Shown: positions 57,741 through 64,000 of the stretch, in pieces
Position numbering within the stretch: position 1 is the first letter of the stretch
How the letters are laid out: each line of letters begins with the position of its first letter
Assembly: GCF_000367365.1 (NCBI RefSeq)
Contig: NZ_BARF01000074.1
Span: 1 to 64,000 of the forward strand
Reading direction: 5' to 3'
Length of the DNA stretch: 64,000 bases
Source: Streptomyces prunicolor NBRC 13075
Lineage (GTDB): Bacteria; Actinomycetota; Actinomycetes; Streptomycetales; Streptomycetaceae
Made by a program: the position numbers and the translations under genes
Notes under the pieces: generated by a model
What the model was told of the DNA's origin: nothing
The model's input: the letters and a program-made list of their open reading frames with translations, nothing else
Databases searched by the model: none

Positions 57741-58124
57741 TTATGAACCTCCAAGTTCAGTTTCAATTGAAAGGGTTACCCGCACACCCAACACGGCCTC
57801 TTGGCCTTCAATGCTGAATGAATAGGGCTGGATATCCTCGTAGTCCCAGTCAGAGAGACTGTCCTCAAGGACGTTAATAAGTTCCGGCAGAAGTGCGTCT
57901 AGGGCTTCATCAACAGCATCGTTGCTTTCAGGGCCGACTAGAAACGTCACGTCGTAGGAAATAACCTTTGTGCTCTGTCGAGAGCCAAGGGCAATGAAAG
58001 ACAGTCCTCGGGTTACCGCAATAACAGGCGGGTCAATGTTTCCCGAGACTGCAAAAGTCACGTTGAAGCCAGCGTCGTTGAAGGCTTCGGCAATTTCGGT
58101 GCGTAGTTCCTTTAGTGTTGCCAT
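57741..58124 (-). CDS. Probable tail terminator/minor head-tail protein
   Basis: The 127-residue protein (LKELRTEIAEAFNDAGFNVTFAVSGNIDPPVIAV; YDVTFLVGPESNDAVDEALDALLPEL) looks like tail terminator or neck proteins, which have an N-terminal helix and a central beta sheet. The ATG overlaps the TGA of the preceding connector gene by one base. Identity rests on position and pattern. Confidence 0.6.
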   Translation of the reverse strand: MATLKELRTEIAEAFNDAGFNVTFAVSGNIDPPVIAVTRGLSFIALGSRQSTKVISYDVTFLVGPESNDAVDEALDALLPELINVLEDSLSDWDYEDIQPYSFSIEGQEAVLGVRVTLSIETELGGS

Positions 58125-58435
58125 CAGATACCCACCACCATGTATGCCTTAAGTAGTGGGTAAGCGCCCTGCATAGGGTCTCTAGCAAGGCGGATAGGGC
58201 TGTTGTCCTCACCAAACTGAGCAATACCCATCGGGGTCTTTCTCGTCTGGTAGAGGGCCGCCCCGCAAATGAGAGCGGCCCTATCCATGATGGACTGTGG
58301 AACTGTTTGCGTTCCGACGAAATGGGTTACTAGCTCTTCAGCCTCGTCCCAGCACTGTTCGATATAAGCGTCATCGGTAAGGATGTATGCATCGTTATTA
58401 CCGGTGACGTACTTCTTGAAGTCCGTCCAGTCCAT
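58124..58435 (-). CDS. Head-tail connector protein (gp6-like)
   Basis: The 103-residue all-helical protein (DDAYIEQCWDEAEELVTHFVG; IMDRAALICGAALYQ) resembles the DNA packaging/connector protein that follows the capsid gene in HK97-like phages. The gap to the capsid stop is 11 bases. Confidence 0.72.
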   Translation of the reverse strand: MDWTDFKKYVTGNNDAYILTDDAYIEQCWDEAEELVTHFVGTQTVPQSIMDRAALICGAALYQTRKTPMGIAQFGEDNSPIRLARDPMQGAYPLLKAYMVVGI

Positions 58436-58446
58436 CAGGCGTCACC

Positions 58447-59481
58447 TCAAGGCGTAAGGTCTACGTCGCACTTGACGATGGCCTTAGCGTGCTGAACAGC
58501 GACAGCCATAAAGCCGTAGACAGAGAACGTCTTAGAAAGGTTGATGGTGTTCTCGTCCTGAAGCTGGAATGGTGCACCCGCGCTCTCAAAGGTCTTAAGG
58601 GCAATGCCGTTAGCGATGTAGCAAGAATTCGCTGCAAGTGATGGGTCTGCGTAAACTGGGACACCATCAAGAGAAGCGGTAAGACGTGCACCCGAGACGG
58701 AACCGATGGTGTTAACACCGGTGCCACCGTAGGCAAGTGCGGTACGTCCATCAGTAGCTGTAAGCGTTCCGATGGTCTTGAATACGTCACTTGAAACGAT
58801 GATGAATTCAGGCGAAAGACCTTCAACATCAAGGTCAGCCGCAGCATCAATTAGAAGACCAGACCAACCGGCTACGGTGTTAGCTGCAAGGGTTGCAGTG
58901 TTGGTGCCAGAGGCAGCAACAAGAGCAGCACGAGCAGCGGCATTAGTAGCCTTGGCGTAAGAGATAGCCATTGCCTGGAAGTTAGTGTCAAGGATATTGA
59001 CGCTAGAGCGCTCAATAGCCTGACGGGTTAGCTGTGCATAACCGCCATAGGTCTTAACTGGTGCGGTAGCCGTTGAAAGGGTTACCTCACCGTAAGGCAG
59101 GTCGGCACCCTCAGAAGACTGAGCGGCAACAGCATGTGTATTAGTGCTGAGAACAGCGTATTCAACGTTGTTACCCTCAGCGGGAAGCTGACCCTTTGAA
59201 AATGCATTGATGACAAGTCGGTTGTCCTGAACTAGGCGAACAGCAGAACCAACCCAACCATCCTTTACAACGCTGTCTGCGGTAGTGAGACCTGTGTAGG
59301 CGCGGTATGCGTCCTCGTCTCCCTTAGCGACAGCCTTTACGTATGCTCCGAAAGAGCGGAACTGTGGTGCAGCATTCTTTGGCTCTGAAACAGTGCCAAG
59401 CATTGAAACCTTGCGGTCAAGGTTCTCGAAAGCCTCTCGTAGCTCCTCTACTTCCTGAGACTTGTTTGTCTCATCGGACAT
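58447..59481 (-). CDS. Major capsid protein, nested in-frame start
   Basis: An ATG at 59481, codon 156 of the protease-capsid frame, starts MSDETNKSQEVEELREAF and is preceded by AGGAGG with 11 bases between. It would give a 344-residue HK97-fold capsid protein with the usual N-terminal delta-domain coiled coil and QTSEGADLPYGEV-like region. Independent synthesis would supply capsid subunits in excess over protease. Confidence 0.68.
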   Translation of the reverse strand: MSDETNKSQEVEELREAFENLDRKVSMLGTVSEPKNAAPQFRSFGAYVKAVAKGDEDAYRAYTGLTTADSVVKDGWVGSAVRLVQDNRLVINAFSKGQLPAEGNNVEYAVLSTNTHAVAAQSSEGADLPYGEVTLSTATAPVKTYGGYAQLTRQAIERSSVNILDTNFQAMAISYAKATNAAARAALVAASGTNTATLAANTVAGWSGLLIDAAADLDVEGLSPEFIIVSSDVFKTIGTLTATDGRTALAYGGTGVNTIGSVSGARLTASLDGVPVYADPSLAANSCYIANGIALKTFESAGAPFQLQDENTINLSKTFSVYGFMAVAVQHAKAIVKCDVDLTP

Positions 59482-59946
59482 TGTGGAATTTTCCTCCTGG
59501 TTATTGTTAGTTGTTTCAGCCGTTCGAACCTGTGATACGGCTGCGTTTTCATAGGCAGGGAAAGCGACAACGGAGACTTCCTTAAGGTCGGCCTTAGTCC
59601 TGACAATTACGTCGTCTTCCATACGGTCTTCAACCGGTAGGAAGCCAACAGAAAACTTGTTTAGAACACCATCGCGAAGCAAGGTGTAAACCTCGTCGCC
59701 TCTTGGTGTCTGAGAGATGCGGGCTCTAATGACAAAGCCCTGGTCGGTGTCTTCGGTCTTCTCGACAAGGCCAATAGGTTCCTTGTGGTCATAGAAGAGC
59801 TTTACGTTAGTGGGGTCACCGAAAGCCCCACGCTCAAAGCGTTCAAATACCCCGCCCAAGTCGATGGTGTCCCCATAAGGAACTGCAACACCTTCAACAG
59901 TGCGGTCTTCCTTGACTGCTCTTAGCTCAAAATTACGTACTTCCAT
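58447..59946 (-). CDS. Prohead protease-major capsid protein fusion
   Basis: The 499-residue polypeptide joins an HK97-type S78 prohead protease (about 1-145; His54 in YDHKEPIG and Ser99 in KFSVGF) to a major capsid protein (about 156-499; LTRQAIERSSVNILD, GIALKTFESAGAPFQL). Between them lies a Thr/Asn/Gln-rich linker (ETTNNNQEENST). The start overlaps the portal stop by 14 bases. In most phages these are two genes. Confidence 0.88.
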   Translation of the reverse strand: MEVRNFELRAVKEDRTVEGVAVPYGDTIDLGGVFERFERGAFGDPTNVKLFYDHKEPIGLVEKTEDTDQGFVIRARISQTPRGDEVYTLLRDGVLNKFSVGFLPVEDRMEDDVIVRTKADLKEVSVVAFPAYENAAVSQVRTAETTNNNQEENSTMSDETNKSQEVEELREAFENLDRKVSMLGTVSEPKNAAPQFRSFGAYVKAVAKGDEDAYRAYTGLTTADSVVKDGWVGSAVRLVQDNRLVINAFSKGQLPAEGNNVEYAVLSTNTHAVAAQSSEGADLPYGEVTLSTATAPVKTYGGYAQLTRQAIERSSVNILDTNFQAMAISYAKATNAAARAALVAASGTNTATLAANTVAGWSGLLIDAAADLDVEGLSPEFIIVSSDVFKTIGTLTATDGRTALAYGGTGVNTIGSVSGARLTASLDGVPVYADPSLAANSCYIANGIALKTFESAGAPFQLQDENTINLSKTFSVYGFMAVAVQHAKAIVKCDVDLTP

Positions 59947-61075
59947 TCTCGTTAGGTAGAACGTCTCCTCCTGTTAGTGGTGCGAGACCCTCGTTAGCTC
60001 TTGCCTCATTAACCGTGAGGAATGGCTTACCGCCGGTTCCAACGGAATAGGTTGCATAACGGGTCTGCTTGTCCGCCCTAAGCAAAGCGTCTAGGTTGAA
60101 GCGGACTTCTTGCCCTCTTGGGATAAGGGAAGTTAGGGCTTCCTCAATTTCATTGAGGTAAGCGGCAAGCGTGTCACGGATGAAGTCCGTATTAGCCTGC
60201 TCAAGGTTCTGGTAAGTCATGCTGTTGCCGTTAACCTCGGCCAACAGCTTTGATGCTGGGATACCGAATAGGCGGGCAACTGCGGTTACGTCGTACTGGC
60301 GTACCTCAAGGAACTGAGCGTCAGCCGGGGAGAGCAACATAGGCTGATAGTCGACGCCATTACCGAGAACGGCTGTGCCTCGCTTACCGCCGTTTGTGTT
60401 GTCCCATGTCTCTTTGTAAGCGGCGGTCATGTCAGGTGTTAGTTCACCTGAGACCTTGAGAATTCCGGTCGGCTGAGCGTTCTGGCGGAATGTGTTACCG
60501 GCGTAGTCTCGTACGTCGACCATTCCCGTAAGCTCTGCCTGAGCCGCCTGAATAGGACCAAGACCGTAAGGTGAGCCTGCGACACGCATCAAAGACAGGT
60601 GCTTGATGTCGTTGCGGCTGAACTGCTTAGGGGTTCCGTATCCGTGATAGCGGTATGTGTATTCACCTGTCTCGCTGTCAACGTCAATGTACATATTCTG
60701 AGGGTTAAGAACCTCAAGGTTGATGACCTTTGAGCCGTCTCTGTAGATGCGCCAGTAAGCATTACCGGCCGTTGCGAGACTGTTGACTGTCTCTTCTACA
60801 AAGGCAGACTGCGAGACGTTTAGGTTTGGCTGTGAAACAAGACTAGGCACACTGCCTAGCTCAGTACCGTTCTTCCAAACGCTTAGTGGAAGCTGAGAAG
60901 CTGTGTGCCCAAGAATAAAGATGGCACGGTAGACAGCCGAGATGCCTAGTGCATTCTCGGCTGAAACCGTTGCTGTATCGATAGGGCGGGAAGGAATAGG
61001 GGTGGAGCGAACGTGGCGCTCTGACTGCCCTCTATTGAAAAGCCTTCCCCAGAAACCCTGAGATGTCTTTTCCAT
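59933..61075 (-). CDS. Phage portal protein
   Basis: The 380-residue HK97-type portal has AVYRAIFILGHTASQLPLSVWK at the start, the conserved NLEVLNPQNMYID and GLGPIQAAQAEL segments and RQYDVTAVARLFGIPASKLLAE toward the C-terminus. It forms the ring through which DNA is packaged. Confidence 0.92.
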   Translation of the reverse strand: MEKTSQGFWGRLFNRGQSERHVRSTPIPSRPIDTATVSAENALGISAVYRAIFILGHTASQLPLSVWKNGTELGSVPSLVSQPNLNVSQSAFVEETVNSLATAGNAYWRIYRDGSKVINLEVLNPQNMYIDVDSETGEYTYRYHGYGTPKQFSRNDIKHLSLMRVAGSPYGLGPIQAAQAELTGMVDVRDYAGNTFRQNAQPTGILKVSGELTPDMTAAYKETWDNTNGGKRGTAVLGNGVDYQPMLLSPADAQFLEVRQYDVTAVARLFGIPASKLLAEVNGNSMTYQNLEQANTDFIRDTLAAYLNEIEEALTSLIPRGQEVRFNLDALLRADKQTRYATYSVGTGGKPFLTVNEARANEGLAPLTGGDVLPNENGST

Positions 61076-61119
61076 TTGTTATTACCATTATAAGCCCTTT
61101 AGGTTCTGCTGTCCAATTA

Positions 61120-62565
61120 CTAAAGGCTCATCACTTGAATGGTGGCCTCCTTAGTAATTTCTGCAACATAAATGCCCATCACGGTTGCCATAACCGCATC
61201 AATTTCAACTGAGCTATCCTTACGGCTTAGCTTCCAGCTATCTCCGATGTTCTTTCTTACTGCTCTTGGCATCTGGTATGTGAGCAGCGGGTCACCGGCA
61301 TGAGAGACCTTTCTCTGAGAGATAAGAGCAAAGGCCGTAGTGGATGCATTCGTCTGGTCTGGCAGGTTAAGAACCCGGACCGGATAGCCCCTTGTCTTAA
61401 GCTCTGCTGCTAGCTCTCTGAGAACGTAGCCATCCATGACGAACATCTGTGGGTAATGCTTGTTCCTTAGCTGCTGACAGATAAGAACGAGCTGTTCAAG
61501 GTTCGGGTTAACGAGGCTGGCAACTAGCTCTGTGTAGACAATGCCGTCGACCTTGACGCTTGCTGTAACGGTTGCATATGTCCAGTCAGGCGTACGGTCA
61601 ATAGCGATGATGGGACGCTTACCTTCTGGAACCCCGCCCTTTGCTGCCTTCATCCATCTGCCAATAGGCATCCATGAAGAGCTAGAGCTGACGAACTGGT
61701 TGAGGTGGTAGCGGCGTGCGTCCTCTTCCGGCTGTGTACGCACCTGAGCCTGTAGGTCGGCCACAGAGCCCCTACCGCAGGCAAGTGATGGGTTGGCCGC
61801 TAGGAGAGCGTCAGCGTCGTCTACAGCCGCACCCTCAGGTGCCTCCCATAGGAAGAACCCGAACCGGTCCAGGTCACCTGGGCCGGCACTGGCCTGATGG
61901 CCCAATTCATAAAGGTGCTTGAGCAGCTCGCTGCTGTCGTCACCGGCCGTCGTAATGCCGAGCACCAGGCCGTTGGCACGCTCCTTGGAACCGGACACCA
62001 TGGCGGACCAGGTCTCGGGCGGCGTGATATGTACCTCGTCGTAGAGACAGAGGCTCACGGGCACACCCTGAAGACCCTGAGCGTTCTTGGCGAACACCTT
62101 GTAGGAGCCGCCCCGCTTGGTCGACATACCTCGTGTCTTGGTAGGCGCCTTCTCCATCCTGCGGAGCAAAGAAGGGTTCTCATCAATGACGTGCTTGACG
62201 CGCTTATAGATGATGTTCGCCTGAGGCACCGTGGAGGCGACAGAGACAACCTCGGGACCAGGCTCATGCATGAACAAGCCAAAGACACCGAAGATGGCAC
62301 CGAGGACTGACTTCCCGTTCTGCCTACCGACTGAGATAACTACCTGACGGAACCTAAGCGTTCCCGCCTTAGGATGTCCCTCGGGATAGACCTCAAGGAC
62401 ATGGCGGATGACCCATCTTTGCCAGGGAAGTAGTTCGAACTTCTCTCTTTGGTCTTGGGCTTTCCAAGCCTTATCGACTAGCTCTAGTAGCTTGTCGCCC
62501 GCGCTCGGGAAGTTCTCGTCTCCGGTTAGTGATGGGGTGTAGGTCTTAGGAAGCCAGAGGCTCAA
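61120..62565 (-). CDS. Terminase large subunit
   Basis: The 481-residue packaging motor has an ATPase domain with Walker A-like VGRQNGKS near residue 80 and Walker B LCLYDEVHI near 175. An RNase H-like nuclease domain follows with acidic residues in IIAIDRTPDW and FVMDGYVL. Its ATG overlaps the small subunit stop by 4 bases. Confidence 0.93.
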   Translation of the reverse strand: MSLWLPKTYTPSLTGDENFPSAGDKLLELVDKAWKAQDQREKFELLPWQRWVIRHVLEVYPEGHPKAGTLRFRQVVISVGRQNGKSVLGAIFGVFGLFMHEPGPEVVSVASTVPQANIIYKRVKHVIDENPSLLRRMEKAPTKTRGMSTKRGGSYKVFAKNAQGLQGVPVSLCLYDEVHITPPETWSAMVSGSKERANGLVLGITTAGDDSSELLKHLYELGHQASAGPGDLDRFGFFLWEAPEGAAVDDADALLAANPSLACGRGSVADLQAQVRTQPEEDARRYHLNQFVSSSSSWMPIGRWMKAAKGGVPEGKRPIIAIDRTPDWTYATVTASVKVDGIVYTELVASLVNPNLEQLVLICQQLRNKHYPQMFVMDGYVLRELAAELKTRGYPVRVLNLPDQTNASTTAFALISQRKVSHAGDPLLTYQMPRAVRKNIGDSWKLSRKDSSVEIDAVMATVMGIYVAEITKEATIQVMSL

Positions 62566-62795
62566 CTGTCACCAAGGATGGCGTCTAGCTCATCCTCTTC
62601 AATAGCGTCCGTTGGCTTAAGACCATGCAAGTAACGGAACGTCTGGTTGTACTGTGTTACCAATGCGGCAGAGAGGTTCTTGTCAAGTGTCTCTGCCATC
62701 TTCTCAAGTGCTACTGTTGCTGGCTTCTCATCCTCGCCAAGCCAATAGGCTCTGCCTAGAAAGACTTCAACTGCCTTTGTAAATGTCGTGCTCAT
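62562..62795 (-). CDS. Probable terminase small subunit
   Basis: The 77-residue helical protein has its ATG at 62795 behind GGAGGA (4 bases). The frame extends upstream to 62858 but without a ribosome site. Position directly before the large terminase and after a GC-rich repeated region supports the small terminase role, although it is shorter than usual and has no clear HTH. Confidence 0.65.
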   Translation of the reverse strand: MSTTFTKAVEVFLGRAYWLGEDEKPATVALEKMAETLDKNLSAALVTQYNQTFRYLHGLKPTDAIEEDELDAILGDS

Positions 62796-62997
62796 GCTTC
62801 CTCCAAAGTGAAATGTTTTGCTCCCTCCTGTAGCTAATGGTTCTGGGGGCGGGGTCAACTAGACCCATTCTCAAAAAAACTGGCCTTCATTCTGCCTTGA
62901 ATTCGCCTTCATCTTTGGCTATTCAATGTCGAATGTTTGAGCCTTGGTTGTGCTTATCCGAGCTGGGGGCGGGGTAGATAGTTGTCTATCCCTACCC
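62796..62997. other. Candidate cos/packaging region
   Basis: This is the only sizeable non-coding gap (202 bases) in the phage cluster. CTGGGGGCGGGGT occurs twice in the same orientation at 62843-62855 and 62963-62975, exactly 120 bases apart, in otherwise AT-rich DNA. GC-rich single-strand ends are usual for actinophage cos sites, and these lie between HNH and terminase genes. Confidence 0.45.
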
Positions 62998-63252
62998 TTA
63001 CAGCCATCGTCTATTGATGTAGGTTGTGCGTACTACATCCTTGTCTTGCTTACGTCCATTGCACTTACGACATGCAGCCTGCAAGTTATCCAATGTGTCG
63101 GTGCCTCCATTGTTCTTAGCAATGATGTGGTCTACCTGTGTGGCTTGACCCTCACAGTCTCCGAACTGTAGTTGGCATACGTATTGGTCACGCTGTAGAA
63201 CCTGAAGCCTTAGTGCTTCCCACTTGGCTCCCTTACTGCTGTGCTGGCTCAC
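62998..63252 (-). CDS. HNH endonuclease
   Basis: The 84-residue HNH protein has two zinc cysteine pairs (QYVCQLQFGDC and ACRKCNG) around the catalytic VDHIIAKNNGG. HNH proteins next to the terminase are needed for cos cleavage in HK97 and related phages. It overlaps the upstream gene by 20 bases. Confidence 0.9.
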   Translation of the reverse strand: MSQHSSKGAKWEALRLQVLQRDQYVCQLQFGDCEGQATQVDHIIAKNNGGTDTLDNLQAACRKCNGRKQDKDVVRTTYINRRWL

Positions 63253-63424
63253 TGGTCTTACGTGCCCTTGTCTGCTTTGGCGCTACCTTCAGTTCTCGCT
63301 TGAAGTACCAGGTTGTACCCACAATGTGGATAAGCTCCCATCCCTCAGCGCCGAGGGTGTTTAGCTCTGGCTCTGTTAGTAGCCTGCCTAGGCTTGATAC
63401 CAAGCGCTTGTATTCGTATCTCAT
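63233..63424 (-). CDS. DUF4177-like small phage protein
   Basis: The 63-residue protein has the typical beginning MRYEYKRL and the motif LGAEGWELI of DUF4177 proteins. Role unknown. It overlaps both neighbours, showing tight coupling. Confidence 0.75.
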   Translation of the reverse strand: MRYEYKRLVSSLGRLLTEPELNTLGAEGWELIHIVGTTWYFKRELKVAPKQTRARKTSEPAQQ

Positions 63425-63618
63425 ACTTCCTCCTTGTTCTCTCCGGACTTCATTCCTGAACCATCAATGCCGGTGAATTCTAGCCATCCGTTCTTCTTTA
63501 CAAACCGAATAACCCCCGGCCTTAGTTCAATGCGTGTTACCTCCGTGTCTGGCTGACCGAATACCAGGCAGAGCTTTTCCATGACTACCATTAGCTGGTT
63601 CATATCCTTTGTCTCCAT
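63421..63618 (-). CDS. Hypothetical small phage protein
   Basis: The 65-residue protein (METKDMNQLMVVMEKLCLVFG) has no recognised domain. Its ATG overlaps the stop of the 26-residue ORF before it (TAATG) and its own stop overlaps the DUF4177 gene by 4 bases. Confidence 0.65.
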   Translation of the reverse strand: METKDMNQLMVVMEKLCLVFGQPDTEVTRIELRPGVIRFVKKNGWLEFTGIDGSGMKSGENKEEV

Positions 63619-63698
63619 TACTTATTCATCTCCAATAGGGTGTGTGTTAGTGCGTATGCCCAAAGCATGGCCACAATGAGGAACAGTGCAAAGCTCAT
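63618..63698 (-). CDS. 26-residue membrane peptide ORF
   Basis: A very short ORF encodes one hydrophobic helix (MSFALFLIVAMLWAYALTH, then TLLEMNK). Its ATG overlaps the upstream stop (ATGA) and its stop overlaps the next ATG, so it is tightly coupled on both sides, which argues that it is real. Confidence 0.55.
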   Translation of the reverse strand: MSFALFLIVAMLWAYALTHTLLEMNK

Positions 63699-63997
63699 GC
63701 TGCCATCTCGTAACCGAAGCCAAGGCGACTGTAGAACGCTTCCATAAGCGTCTCAGGCTCTTCTAGCTTGTAGACGTGTCGTAGGTCGTTAGAGATGTAC
63801 TGACCGATATCAAAGCCTCTTACTGCCTCTCTCCATCCTTGGATGTAGACATAGGGCTTGAAGCTAAATACCCGGCCGTTTTCTGCCTCAAAGTCAATGT
63901 AGGTCTTGACGTTAAGCGCATTGTCTCTTACGTCCTTGCGGAACACCTTCAAAGGGTTGCCAGAGCTATTAACCCTGCGTACCTCAAGGAACCACAT
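63695..63997 (-). CDS. Hypothetical phage protein at the window edge
   Basis: The 100-residue protein (MWFLEVRRVNSSGNPLKVFRKDVRDNALNVKTYIDF) has no recognised domain. An ATG lies 3 bases from the window end. A start further right cannot be excluded. Confidence 0.6.
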   Translation of the reverse strand: MWFLEVRRVNSSGNPLKVFRKDVRDNALNVKTYIDFEAENGRVFSFKPYVYIQGWREAVRGFDIGQYISNDLRHVYKLEEPETLMEAFYSRLGFGYEMAA

Positions 63998-64000
63998 AAT

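Larger units (their letters stand above)
50568..64000 (-). mobile_element. Partial siphovirus-type prophage (left end plus head/tail module)
   Basis: About 13.4 kb of DNA with much lower GC than the host contains only leftward genes in the order small genes, HNH, terminases, portal, protease-capsid, connectors, tail tube, tail chaperones, tape measure, tail tip and holin-like. This is a long-tailed HK97-fold phage layout. Integrase, repressor, replication and endolysin genes are not present, so the element continues past the right edge. Confidence 0.95.

Overview
The window is a high-GC actinobacterial chromosome segment, almost certainly from a Streptomyces. Codon third positions are strongly G/C, and the gene order matches the osaC-osaA-osaB-ftsK ... 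recA-recX ... gluRK-gluABCD-miaB neighbourhood that I know from S. coelicolor. From about 50.57 kb to the right edge it changes abruptly to DNA that looks close to 50 percent GC by eye, with a packed, one-directional phage head and tail gene cluster. This is a partial prophage.

Layout. At 1-1000 there is a strong terminator, a shortened DegT-type aminotransferase homologue and a tRNA-Thr(GGT). At 1.0-10.6 kb lies the osmotic stress signalling group: OsaC (anti-sigma kinase-like/PAS/GAF/PP2C phosphatase), OsaA (giant hybrid histidine kinase with ten 92-residue HAMP repeats) and OsaB (response regulator). At 10.7-18.0 kb are ftsK, a RodZ-like protein, and the overlapping rimO-pgsA-cinA genes followed by clgR. 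At 18.3-31.7 kb are an SDR oxidoreductase, a Nei-type glycosylase, the large helicase lhr, an AraC regulator with AzlC/AzlD, a DUF3046 protein, an AI-2E family permease and hypotheticals. At 32.2-34.7 kb are recA-recX behind a LexA-type SOS box and a LexA-independent DNA damage promoter. At 34.9-42.7 kb are an ArsR-like regulator with an FtsX permease, a sugar-binding lipoprotein, a cysteine dioxygenase-rhodanese pair behind a cysteine-rich leader peptide, and a flavin monooxygenase. At 42.8-49.8 kb are the glutamate ABC transporter gluABCD, its two-component system gluRK and a TAXI-type binding protein. At 50.0-50.6 kb are a MazG-like pyrophosphohydrolase and a miaB gene cut after about 28 codons by the prophage.

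How the genes work together. A LexA-independent promoter motif of the mycobacterial RecA-NDp (PafBC) type, TTGTCAGTG-N8-TAnnnT, occurs upstream of recA, rimO-pgsA-cinA-clgR, lhr, the MazG-like gene and, in weaker form, the AI-2E permease. Outside recA the -10 hexamer ends only 6-7 bases before the start codon, which implies leaderless mRNAs. This part of the chromosome therefore looks like a cluster of DNA damage genes with one shared control. The osa group and the glu group are separate two-component modules.

The prophage genes all read leftward: four small genes, HNH endonuclease, small and large terminase, portal, protease-capsid fusion, connectors, tail tube, frameshifted tail chaperones, tape measure, tail proteins and a holin-like protein. 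They end at a strong terminator beside the attachment junction. No integrase, repressor or endolysin is visible, so the rest of the element and the 3' part of miaB lie beyond the right edge. The most interesting points are the miaB disruption, the shared damage promoter with leaderless geometry, the nested capsid gene, the -1 frameshift site and a possible broken lanthipeptide precursor beside recA.
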